DNA from: Laspinema olomoucense D3b
GTDB taxonomy: Bacteria; Cyanobacteriota; Cyanobacteriia; Cyanobacteriales; Laspinemataceae
DNA length: 64,000 bases
Reading direction: 5' to 3'
Assembly (NCBI RefSeq): GCF_025370785.1
Contig: NZ_JAMXFA010000003.1
Coordinates: 62,001-126,000 of the forward strand
Shown here: positions 18,466 to 27,521 of the stretch, one piece after another
Numbering within the stretch: position 1 is the first letter of the stretch
Layout of the letters: every line of letters starts with the position of its first letter
Translations under genes and position numbers: made by a program
The notes under the pieces: generated by a model
What the model was told of the DNA's origin: nothing
Databases searched by the model: none
Seen by the model: the letters and a program-made list of their open reading frames with translations, nothing else

Positions 18466-19053
18466 TTATCGGGTTATTTCTGACGGGTCCAAGGCTAACT
18501 GTTCGATCGCCATTACAGTCCGCTCTAATTCAGCAAATAACCAGGGATTAACCGCTGTGAGACGAAAGGCTTCCACCAAGGCGCGATAATACCAGAGTGT
18601 CCCGATTTTACCGCCTTTAAAACGGTCCCAGACAGCCTCTCCCACGGCCCGATAATCCTGAAGAATTGACCGGGAATTGTGCAATTTATCCGAGGCACTC
18701 ACCAGGAGGACCGATGGGGAAGCTGTGGGAAGATGAGACAGATAGAGTTCTTTGCGCTCTCGCCAGGGGGGTTTTGGGGTAGAATCAGCATCGGTGCAAG
18801 CTTCTACAATTGTAGCAACCACGTCTCCAAAGCGACGGCGAATTTCGGCCCCGGTAGCGGCCCCCCCTTGGTCCTCGATCGCATCATGGAGTAATGCGGC
18901 GATCGCCTCATCTTCATTGGCCCCATATTCTAAGGCAATACTGGTTACCCCCAGTAAATGAGCAACATAAGGCACCCCCGAACCCTTGCGCTGTTGTGGT
19001 GCGTGGAGTTCCGCCGCAAAGGTTAAAGCCTGATTAAAGCGGTTTGATAGCAT
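18466..19053 (-). CDS. HD-domain phosphohydrolase, small alarmone hydrolase-like
   Basis: 195 residues matching the hydrolase half of RelA/SpoT proteins only. Visible are RKGSGVPYVAHLLGV with the first histidine, the HD pair in ALLHDAIEDQGG, and SASDKLHNSRSIL for the later metal site. There is no synthetase, TGS or ACT domain. Small proteins of this type (SAH/MESH1-like) split (p)ppGpp or other pyrophosphorylated nucleotides, so a role in lowering alarmone level is likely but the substrate is not proven. The ATG at 19053 gives the family-typical start a short distance before the first helix. A 477-bp gap containing a MITE-like repeat lies upstream. Confidence 0.85.
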   Translation of the reverse strand: MLSNRFNQALTFAAELHAPQQRKGSGVPYVAHLLGVTSIALEYGANEDEAIAALLHDAIEDQGGAATGAEIRRRFGDVVATIVEACTDADSTPKPPWRERKELYLSHLPTASPSVLLVSASDKLHNSRSILQDYRAVGEAVWDRFKGGKIGTLWYYRALVEAFRLTAVNPWLFAELERTVMAIEQLALDPSEITR

Positions 19054-19530
19054 TGATGTCCCTTCGGAAGCAGCAAGTTAGGATACGCTGGATTTTAACA
19101 GGTTCAGGACCAACCCACCCTCACCCAGTTTGTAGATTTCACGGTGAGGTTGCTCAAAAATCCCGGATTGGATACCCGCCACTAGAGTTACTAAAATAAT
19201 GCCGCAAAATTTTCAGGCACTCGTTAAATTATCATGGAAAGATGTCAGGCAAAATGCTACGGATGAGTCTAGGGGCTTTTCCCAGAGCAAGGTCAAAATT
19301 CCGTTCAGTTTAAGCTAAACTAAACCCATTCCCGTTCTTACGGGACTTGCGCCGAAATCCCAGGAGAAGTCATCCTTCTCCTAAAAAAAAACAACCGGAC
19401 CCTCAAGAATAGACCTCTTGCTTTCATTCCGGATTGAACCCCCTTTCCCCCCCTTATTAACGCCAATCGGCTTAAGAGATTGAAGCAAGAGGTCTAATCA
19501 ATCGCCGCTTTCGACTAAATTGCAGTTATT
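19054..19530. other. Divergent intergenic region with a MITE-like element
   Basis: 477 bp between the divergent starts of the HD-domain gene and the TPR-ATPase gene. It includes the palindromic element at 19410-19496. The rest has no credible coding frame and no clear promoter pair. Confidence 0.55.
19410..19496. repeat. MITE-like palindromic element, copy A
   Basis: 87 bp bounded by TAGACCTCTTGCTTTCA and TGAAGCAAGAGGTCTA, terminal inverted repeats with one indel. The interior contains GGATTGAACCCCC and a C-run. A second copy with the same ends and a GGATTGATCCCCCC interior is at 37872-37954. No coding capacity, so mobilisation in trans is inferred. Confidence 0.7.
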
Positions 19531-22218
19531 ATGGAACAACAACAGCCCGAAGATGTAGCGGCTTACAACGAACGCTCCCTAAATACCCTATCGAGGGCGA
19601 TCGCTTTGTCTGCCGAACAATTTGCCATCATTTTGGTGCGGTGCAATTATCGGCATTTGCAAACAGAAATGCTGCAACGACTGCGGGAACGATGTCCGGT
19701 TTCTGTGGCAGAAATCCATTTACACCCCTTAAGTACCACATTATTTGGTAAAATGATGGAGGAATTTGGGGAATTACCCTCACTCCCCGGGGTCATGGTT
19801 CTGGGATTAGAATCGGCAGTGGCGATCGATGAATTATTAATTTCCATTGATTTAGTCCGGGACGAATTTCGCAAGCAGTTTCCCTTCCCTTTAGTTCTCT
19901 GGGTAACTGATGAGTTGCTTCATCGCATCACGCAATTTGCCCCCAATTTCAAAAGCTGGGCGGGACCCTCCATTAAATTTGAAATTCCCACCCCTAAACT
20001 AATCGAACGCTTGCGCCAAACCGCCGAAAGTTTATTTAACTGCATCCTAGAAGCCGGGGCAGACCAACTGCAAGTGGGTGCTGCCATTGAACTTTTAACC
20101 CATACCCATCGCCAGGAAATCGCCTGTGCCATTAAAGATATTGAACGGGCAGGGGAGAGTCTAGACCCCTACTTACAAGCCTGTTTAGATTTTGTGCGGG
20201 GTTGGAATGCCTACAGCCATGATGAACTGACAACCGCCCGGGAATTTTACCAGCGCAGTCTCGCCTTTTGGCAAAAAGCAGTGCCGACAGTCGCCGCTTC
20301 AGGGAATCCGCCGGAGGAAAACTCTACCCCCCATTTAGAACGGTATGGCTGCTTGCTGTTTTATCTGGGGGCCTGTTGGCATCGGGAAGCGCTGTTACAT
20401 CGGGGGGCAGCCCAGGCAGCCTACCGGCAATCGCGAGACTATTTTCAGCAATGTGTCGCCATTTACCAACAAGCCCACCGCCCGGATTTGATGGCAAAAT
20501 TTATTAATGCCCTGGGGGAAGTGCTGCAAAAACTCGGGGACCACGATGGATTGGAAGAGGTGGCATCTGTCGCCACTCAACTGCATCAACAATATCCCGA
20601 CCCGATCGCCGAGGCGCAGGATTGTGGCTATTGGGGGGAAGTGGCCCTCGGGAACTCCCAATGGGCGCTCGCCAAGCAGTCTGCCTTAAACGCCCTCCAG
20701 ATTCTGGAATCCTACCGCACCACGACTCTCACCCGGGAAAAACGCAGTTTTCTAGAATGGTCCGCCCAGTATCATCGAGGCTGGTATTTATTATTATTAG
20801 GTAGAGCACTGTCTGCACTCAGTGAGAGTAAAAACGCCATTGCCACCCTAGAGGAAGCTAAATCCCAAGCGCAACCGGAATGTAATCCTCGCTTATACAG
20901 TGAAATCCTTCGAGAATTGCGAGCGCTCTACTTCAACCGAGGCGATCGCCTCACTGCTTTTGCCCTCAAACAGGAACTCTACGCCCTGGAACATCAATAT
21001 GGATTCCGCGCCTTTATCGGTGCACAACCCCTGCAACCCCAACTCCACCCCCTAAATCCCACCCAACTGCTACATCTCGGCATCGGCGATCGCCCCTTTC
21101 CCCGGAAACGTTATGCCGGTTCCAGTCTCACCGGACGAGAAGCCGAAATCAAATGTGCGATTACCCGCATTGGCCGTCCAGACTACAAACTTACCTTGAT
21201 TCATGGTCCGGCAGGAGTGGGCAAATCTTCTCTCTTAGCGGCGCAATTAGCCCCCGCTTTACATCAAAAACAAATCGGACTCCATCTGGCATTACCCCTG
21301 GTTATCCCTATTCGAGGGGATTGGTTCCCCGGCGCCGTTGAGGTATTTAATCGCGCCTTTGCTCAGATGGGATTACCCCGAGTGGACACGACTCCGGAGC
21401 AAAATCGCATTCCCATTCTGCACAACCTGTGCGATCGCCTGGGGGAACATGGCGATCGCAACGTCTTAACCGCCCTGCTGTTTGATGTGGATGCCGACTT
21501 ATTTGATAGTACCCATGAGTCACACCGCCACCTGTTTTATGAATTTTTGCACGACTGCTTGAATGTTCCCTTTGTGAAAGCGATCGTCTGTTTGCGGTCC
21601 GAACATCTGGCTGATTTCCTAGACAATGAATCCCTGCGATCGCTAGAATTTATCAATCGCGAGACGCGGGAAACTTTGTGTTATCACCTGCAAGACTTAT
21701 CCCTGGGCACTGCTCAACGGGCGATAATGGGGTTAACAGAACAGGCAGAATTTCCCCTAGAAGAGGAACTGAGCGAGCAATTAGTCAAAGACTTAGCCCG
21801 AGGTACTATCGCGGAAGTGCGAGGGCTGATGTTACAGTTAGCGGGTACACAACTGGAAGCCGAACAGATTACCACCCTAGCCGAATATCAACAATATGGC
21901 GGCAAAGCAGCCTTACTCCGCCGAGGCATCCGAGAGGCGATCGCAGACTGTGGCGTAGAGAACACACAAATCGCCCGATTAGCCCTGCAAACCCTTGCCA
22001 AACCCACCCCAGACTCGGAACAGTCCCCCACCATGCCCTATCCCTGCCGCAAAACCCTAGAAGAGCTCAGAACGGAAATTGGAGGCAGTCCGGAGAGATT
22101 ACAGATAGTCCTAGAAATCTTAGTGCAGTCTGGCTTACTCTTCCGCCTATACGATACCCCCGTACCGCGCTATCAAATGGTAGATCAGGAGATTTGCCGG
22201 ATGGTATTGCAGGGGTGA
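19531..22218 (+). CDS. Inactive-STAND-like / TPR / AAA ATPase protein
   Basis: 895 residues. The N-terminal 165 residues resemble the P-loop-less STAND-type domain widespread in cyanobacterial conflict proteins; the hallmark is FPFPLVLWVTDELLHRITQF followed by APNFKSWAG. A helical region (about 180-495) has the spacing and residues of tetratricopeptide repeats (ECGY-like WGEVALGNSQWALAKQSALN, YLLLLGRALSALSESKNAIA). A second, active-looking ATPase follows with Walker A IHGPAGVGKSSLLA at about 560-568. The C-terminus ends in a winged-helix-like stretch without an obvious effector nuclease or protease. It may be a regulator or NLR-like sensor whose effector is elsewhere. It converges on another STAND gene at 22335. 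Domain boundaries are approximate. Confidence 0.78.
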   Translation: MEQQQPEDVAAYNERSLNTLSRAIALSAEQFAIILVRCNYRHLQTEMLQRLRERCPVSVAEIHLHPLSTTLFGKMMEEFGELPSLPGVMVLGLESAVAIDELLISIDLVRDEFRKQFPFPLVLWVTDELLHRITQFAPNFKSWAGPSIKFEIPTPKLIERLRQTAESLFNCILEAGADQLQVGAAIELLTHTHRQEIACAIKDIERAGESLDPYLQACLDFVRGWNAYSHDELTTAREFYQRSLAFWQKAVPTVAASGNPPEENSTPHLERYGCLLFYLGACWHREALLHRGAAQAAYRQSRDYFQQCVAIYQQAHRPDLMAKFINALGEVLQKLGDHDGLEEVASVATQLHQQYPDPIAEAQDCGYWGEVALGNSQWALAKQSALNALQILESYRTTTLTREKRSFLEWSAQYHRGWYLLLLGRALSALSESKNAIATLEEAKSQAQPECNPRLYSEILRELRALYFNRGDRLTAFALKQELYALEHQYGFRAFIGAQPLQPQLHPLNPTQLLHLGIGDRPFPRKRYAGSSLTGREAEIKCAITRIGRPDYKLTLIHGPAGVGKSSLLAAQLAPALHQKQIGLHLALPLVIPIRGDWFPGAVEVFNRAFAQMGLPRVDTTPEQNRIPILHNLCDRLGEHGDRNVLTALLFDVDADLFDSTHESHRHLFYEFLHDCLNVPFVKAIVCLRSEHLADFLDNESLRSLEFINRETRETLCYHLQDLSLGTAQRAIMGLTEQAEFPLEEELSEQLVKDLARGTIAEVRGLMLQLAGTQLEAEQITTLAEYQQYGGKAALLRRGIREAIADCGVENTQIARLALQTLAKPTPDSEQSPTMPYPCRKTLEELRTEIGGSPERLQIVLEILVQSGLLFRLYDTPVPRYQMVDQEICRMVLQG

Positions 22219-22226
22219 TTCGGAAT

Positions 22227-22291
22227 CTGGTTTTTAGAAGAACTTTACACCCTCGGCGCGGGCTAAGAGAAAATGGGCTTTTAAAAACCAG
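22227..22291. repeat. Inverted repeat between convergent STAND genes
   Basis: CTGGTTTTTA (22227-22236) and TAAAAACCAG (22282-22291) are perfect complements 45 bp apart, and similarity extends a few bases on the inner side (GAAG / CTTT). It could act as a two-way terminator or be a small repeat element. Confidence 0.5.
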
Positions 22292-22334
22292 TTTAGGATA
22301 AGGTGAGGGTAAATTTGAGGACGGGCGATCGCCT

Positions 22335-23837
22335 CTATAAATCTAATGGTTGCAGCAGGGCGATCGCATTACAGCCAATATAACCCACTGCCAAGGGGGA
22401 TTTGTCTGGTAACAAAGCCAGCACGTTGTGCAAGGTTTGGGGGAGAGTCGTACCATAGATTTGCCAGAGGTTTTCACGCAGTTGATTGATGATCTGATCG
22501 CCTGCAATATCGTCAGTTCCGGGTCGGACTAACATCAGCGATCGCAATACTTTAAAGTAGCGAATATCATGACTCTGCACCACCCGTTTCATTTCTGCTG
22601 TGGCACGTTCGACTAATTCATCCCGGACTGATTTCATCACCAAGGGTTGCAAGGTGAAGGCAGAGGACTCCTCTCCACACCAGGATTCTAACAGCGATCG
22701 CCTCTCTAAACTGGCAATTCCTTCTAATAATGCTGCCGGATCGCGTAACACCAGAAAATGGGTGTGCAGTCGGCAAAATGAAACGGGTTCTTGCCAGATT
22801 GCTAACCAGTAGAGAATTTCTCGTTCTAAATCAGAGAGGCGTTCCAATTGTTGGTGCAACAGGGTTCGTAATCTATCGCCGATAATCAGGGTATTCTGAT
22901 TCAAAAAGGCGGCGATATTTCCCCCAAATACCGTTTGAATTACCGGAGTTACAATTTTGAGGGCGAATGGATTCCCCCGATACAGTTGAATTAAGGCCGA
23001 AATTCCTAATTCTTTGCCGGTGAATCCTCGGGATTTTAACAGGTCTAAAGCTGCTGGATTTCGCAATCCCAAAAGGGTTAAAGCGCGTATCGTTCTACCT
23101 TCTAGGGGGACTGCCTGGGGTTGTTCGCGACTGGTGAGCAGAATGCAACTTTGATGGCGATCGCCATTTAAGGTTTGGAGGAAATGAGTGTATTCTGTCT
23201 CCAATTCCGGTGACTGCAACACCGCTTCTAATCCATCTAAAATGAGCAGATAGCGCCGATGTTTGAGATGGTGGAGTAATTGGGTTGTCCCTTTGGCTAG
23301 ATTGGTAACCGAGGTCCTTTCTAAGGTGGAGAGAAGACTATCCAGCAGAGCAATTAAAGAGGGGTAATGGTGAAGCGATCGCCAGATTACCCCCTGGAAT
23401 TCCGCTTGAATCGAGTCGGCAAAAGCGAGGGCGAGGGCGGTTTTTCCCATGCCACCCATGCCGGAAATGAGGAGCATTTTAGCGGTGGGAATCCATTGTT
23501 CCAGTTGTGCCAATTCGCGATCGCGTCCGAAAAATGAGTCTAAATCGGGCGCTTCGTGCCAGTCTCGGATCGCAGGAGACTCCGGAATAGCTGGATCAAA
23601 ATCCGCTTCACATTGTTCAGCGATCGCCTGCCAGTCGCTAATCCCTAGGGTGGCACAAATGGCGATAAAAATCTCCCGTTGAATGCGATCGCCATGCCAA
23701 AATCGTCTTAAGGTGGCGCGGGAGGTATGAGCATCTTGCCACCACCGTGCTGTACTGGTTTTTGTCCAACCCAAACGCTTTCTTGCGCGATCGGCGACTG
23801 CCAATCCTTCCGTCGATGCCTTCAGCGACTTTAACAT
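22335..23837 (-). CDS. NB-ARC STAND ATPase, probably truncated before its sensor domain
   Basis: 500 residues. An N-terminal HTH-like domain (about 1-75, RATLRRFWHGDRIQREIF) precedes an NB-ARC ATPase with FFGRDRELAQLEQWI, Walker A SGMGGMGKTALALAF near 122-136, Walker B YLLILDGLEAVL and the sensor-like CILLTSREQPQ. The segment after the ATPase (LQPLVMKSVRDELVERATAE, then the final ALLPDKSPLAVGYIGCNAIALL) is the part that, in relatives known to me, leads into pentapeptide or WD40 repeats. Here a stop follows within about ten residues and no repeats come after it in any frame, so the sensor end appears lost. Whether the short protein is still made cannot be told. Confidence 0.82.
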   Translation of the reverse strand: MLKSLKASTEGLAVADRARKRLGWTKTSTARWWQDAHTSRATLRRFWHGDRIQREIFIAICATLGISDWQAIAEQCEADFDPAIPESPAIRDWHEAPDLDSFFGRDRELAQLEQWIPTAKMLLISGMGGMGKTALALAFADSIQAEFQGVIWRSLHHYPSLIALLDSLLSTLERTSVTNLAKGTTQLLHHLKHRRYLLILDGLEAVLQSPELETEYTHFLQTLNGDRHQSCILLTSREQPQAVPLEGRTIRALTLLGLRNPAALDLLKSRGFTGKELGISALIQLYRGNPFALKIVTPVIQTVFGGNIAAFLNQNTLIIGDRLRTLLHQQLERLSDLEREILYWLAIWQEPVSFCRLHTHFLVLRDPAALLEGIASLERRSLLESWCGEESSAFTLQPLVMKSVRDELVERATAEMKRVVQSHDIRYFKVLRSLMLVRPGTDDIAGDQIINQLRENLWQIYGTTLPQTLHNVLALLPDKSPLAVGYIGCNAIALLQPLDL

Positions 23838-23960
23838 ACTTCAGACCTATCGAGGAATAACATGAAACCGTGAACCTTGAGCGGCACTTAATGATAAAAA
23901 TCTACGGAGGTAAAAACCCCCGTAGAATTAGTCGGAAAAGCAGTAATCTGATGCAGTAAC

Positions 23961-25172
<1,212 letters not shown>

Positions 25173-25198
25173 TTAAGCAAAGGATGATTGAAAATATT

Positions 25199-25214
25199 AT
25201 GCTAAAATTAGCAT
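25199..25214. promoter_or_regulatory. Palindromic operator upstream of higBA
   Basis: ATGCTAA-AA-TTAGCAT is a perfect inverted repeat ending nine bases before the toxin ATG, and it contains TATGCT and TAAAAT sequences that could be -10 boxes. HigA-type antitoxins usually repress their own promoter at such a site; that role is inferred. Confidence 0.6.
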
Positions 25215-25223
25215 ATTTCAAGG

Positions 25224-25601
25224 ATGAGTGAATTACTAAAACCCGTTGAGTGGATTGGTAGCGCTCTTGATGATTTGAAGAAATTTCCCGAGGATATCCG
25301 TCAAGTCATGGGTTACGCCCTATACTTAGCTCAATGCGGTGACAAATATCCTTCGGCGAAGCCACTCAAAGGATTTAAGGGCGCTGGTGTACTTGAAGTG
25401 GTAGAAAATTTTGACGGAGACACTTACCGGGCCGTTTACACCGTAAAATTTGCCAGTGCAGTTTATGTCTTGCACGCTTTTCAAAAAAAATCCAAGCAAG
25501 GTATTGCTACCCCTAAACAAGATATTAAATTGATCGAGGCCAGGTTCAAGCGAGCCCAAGAGCACCATTTAGAAAATTATAAAGAGCAGCCGACAGAGTA
25601 A
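25224..25601 (+). CDS. higB: RelE/HigB-type toxin (phage Gp49-like)
   Basis: 125 residues with the compact alpha-beta order of the PF05973 toxin family: EWIGSALDDLKKFPEDIRQVM, then KPLKGFKGAGVLEVVENF, YRAVYTVKF and YVLHAFQKKSKQGIATPKQD. These proteins cut mRNA on the ribosome. The KKS-x-GIATP segment is a reliable sign of this family. The toxin gene comes first and the antitoxin begins three bases after its stop, the order normal for HigBA. ATG 25224 directly follows AAGG, so the ribosome site is poor or unusual. It is preceded by a palindromic operator candidate. Confidence 0.9.
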   Translation: MSELLKPVEWIGSALDDLKKFPEDIRQVMGYALYLAQCGDKYPSAKPLKGFKGAGVLEVVENFDGDTYRAVYTVKFASAVYVLHAFQKKSKQGIATPKQDIKLIEARFKRAQEHHLENYKEQPTE

Positions 25602-25604
25602 AAA

Positions 25605-25931
25605 ATGAATGAGAAAATCGAAGTTAAAGCAAGCAGCGGCAATATATTTTCCGACTTAGGTTTAGAGAATGCTGACGAGCTACTTGTCAAGGCTAAACTG
25701 GCCCATCAAATTACTAGCATTATTACTCAGCATGACATGACTCAAGCTGAGGCGGCAATTATTTTAGGCATTGACCAACCCACAGTTTCAGCATTAATCA
25801 ATGGCAAACTCTTAGGTTTCTCAACTGAACGACTCTTTCGGTTTTTAAATGCCTTGGGTAGAGATGTGGAAATTAGGGTAAAAGTGAAGCCACCCTCTCG
25901 TTCACAAGCTGAAACCCGAGTTGTTACGTGA
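25605..25931 (+). CDS. higA: HTH antitoxin of the HigA2/XRE type
   Basis: 108 residues. The central region is an XRE-like helix-turn-helix: MTQAEAAIILGIDQPTVSAL, with INGKLLGFSTERLFRFLNAL completing the domain. The N-terminal 40 residues (including SGNIFSDLGLENADELLVKA) match the leader of HigA2-type antitoxins that wraps the toxin. It starts four bases after the toxin gene and certainly shares its transcript. It is expected to neutralise HigB and repress the operon at the palindrome 25199-25214. The C-terminal extension is basic (VKVKPPSRSQAETR). Confidence 0.9.
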   Translation: MNEKIEVKASSGNIFSDLGLENADELLVKAKLAHQITSIITQHDMTQAEAAIILGIDQPTVSALINGKLLGFSTERLFRFLNALGRDVEIRVKVKPPSRSQAETRVVT

Positions 25932-26082
25932 TGATAGGCGTCTAACTTAGCGAATCTAAATCATTATGACCCTAGAATTCACCGAAAGGAAGCATCTTAC
26001 TCTTACTCTCTTTAAAATTTGTCCCATTCATTTAGACTCGCTATATCACTGTATAGTCATCATCACCGGGATGCGGTAACCC

Positions 26083-26700
26083 CTATAATTTAACTGAGTA
26101 CACCCGTTCCCAATTCAACACAAACCCCGGTAACACCATCTCCCCAGATAATTGACTCGGATTCACCCCAATTTCCACCCCTTGTCCGGCGCGATAAATC
26201 TGAACTTGTCGCTGTTGCGGGTCAATTAACCATCCCAATTGTGTGCCATTGTCGATATACTCCTGTAACTTGCTTTGGAGTTTCGCAAAACTATCCGACT
26301 CGGACCGCAATTCAATCACAAAATCAGGAGATAAAGGAACAAACCCTTTCCGTTGCGCTGAGGTTAATGCTTGCCAACGCGCTATACTCACCCAAGCCGC
26401 ATCCGGAGAACGGTTCGCACCATTGGGGAGAGTGAATCCGGTGGAGGAATCAAAGGCAATGCCATTTCCTCCTTCTTCCTCAATCCATTTGACCAAAAAA
26501 TAGGCGATTCTGATATTGCGATATCCCGTTTCGCCGCCAGTGGGGGGAGTCACAATCAAGTCTCCTGTGGCAGTCCGTTCTAGTTTTAACTCAGGGTTAA
26601 CAGCGGCGATCGCAGCAAATTGCTCTGGAGTCACCTGAAGATTCAGGTCCCACGGTAATTGCAAGGTGACGGTTTCCGATTTTATGGGGGTTGCGATCAT
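26083..26700 (-). CDS. Uma2 family endonuclease (DUF820)
   Basis: 205 residues of the PD-(D/E)XK-fold Uma2 family, which is greatly expanded in cyanobacteria and often found with mobile or defence genes. Landmarks: LERTATGDLIVTPPTGGETG, the acidic site in SPDAAWVSIARW, and the core DFVIELRSESDS followed by KLQEYIDNGTQLGWLIDP. The usual core lysine two residues after the glutamate is replaced (ELRS), as in many members. The substrate is unknown. No partner gene is clearly coupled; the HEPN gene ends 71 bases upstream on the same strand, so it might lie at the end of that transcript. Confidence 0.9.
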   Translation of the reverse strand: MIATPIKSETVTLQLPWDLNLQVTPEQFAAIAAVNPELKLERTATGDLIVTPPTGGETGYRNIRIAYFLVKWIEEEGGNGIAFDSSTGFTLPNGANRSPDAAWVSIARWQALTSAQRKGFVPLSPDFVIELRSESDSFAKLQSKLQEYIDNGTQLGWLIDPQQRQVQIYRAGQGVEIGVNPSQLSGEMVLPGFVLNWERVYSVKL

Positions 26701-26771
26701 GCTGGCTCATCCTCATACCGCTCTAATTTGATTGTAATGGATATGGGAGTGGCTTGAGATAGATTATTTTT

Positions 26772-27521
26772 TTACACGATTTGATGAATCGTTTCGATAA
26801 TCTCCTCAATAAAATCAATAGCGTGCGTGACTGAGACTGCATCAATATTTCGGCGACTGCCAATCCCATAAGTTGGATCAATGTCAGCTTCATGGGCGAT
26901 TTGGTTCCGGCGATCAACGATCGCCTTGAGTTGTTGTTTAATATCCTTCTGCGGTTTCCCCATTTGATTCGCAACCTCCTCCCAAAGTTTTTTATCCGAA
27001 ATTAATCGAATGGCATCTGCTATTTTGTCCGGGTGTTGAAAACTCAAATATCCCAGGCGTTCCCGAATTTCATCTTCTAGCCAAGCTGTATTATTCAATT
27101 GGTTTTGAATACTCGTGGCGATCGCAGGTAACAACGCTGACAGAGTATAGGACTGTTGTAAAAATACGGGTCCTTGTATTTGGGCAATCTCATTTTCTAG
27201 CCATGAGGCAATATCTAATGCTTTCAAGCGGTCCTGTCTGGCACCCCCTAATGAAACTTGAAAGCGAGAAAATGAGGATTGAACACTGTTTGGGGGAGGG
27301 GCGGGTTCCAAACGTTGACCTCTTTGAATCTCCAGCATTCCTAAAGTGACGACTTCATGGACATAGTAATCCAAGGCACTCACCCCTAGTACAAGTGCTG
27401 ACCTCAACATATCCGATAAATCTAAAGCAGCCGTCGATTGAGCCGTGAGCGAGTTATGAAGAGAAATCAAGTCTCTCACCCGACTGATGCTAATCCGAAA
27501 TTGGTCAAGCGCTGACTGCAT
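26772..27521 (-). CDS. HEPN-domain protein (RiboL-PSP-HEPN-like), putative RNase
   Basis: 249 residues, almost entirely helical. Near the C-terminus is the HEPN signature DRRNQIAHEAD (Arg205, Asn206, His210), the R-N-x3-H active site of HEPN ribonucleases. The N-terminal half (SALDQFRISISRVRDLISLH, then VLGVSALDYYVHEVVTLGML) matches the leading helices of the RiboL-PSP-HEPN group. The gene overlaps the upstream ParA-like ATPase by 17 bp, so the two are translationally coupled. The pairing suggests that the ATPase controls a toxic RNase, analogous to other HEPN-based toxin or defence modules. This is inference: neither toxicity nor partner binding can be read from sequence. Confidence 0.8.
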   Translation of the reverse strand: MQSALDQFRISISRVRDLISLHNSLTAQSTAALDLSDMLRSALVLGVSALDYYVHEVVTLGMLEIQRGQRLEPAPPPNSVQSSFSRFQVSLGGARQDRLKALDIASWLENEIAQIQGPVFLQQSYTLSALLPAIATSIQNQLNNTAWLEDEIRERLGYLSFQHPDKIADAIRLISDKKLWEEVANQMGKPQKDIKQQLKAIVDRRNQIAHEADIDPTYGIGSRRNIDAVSVTHAIDFIEEIIETIHQIV

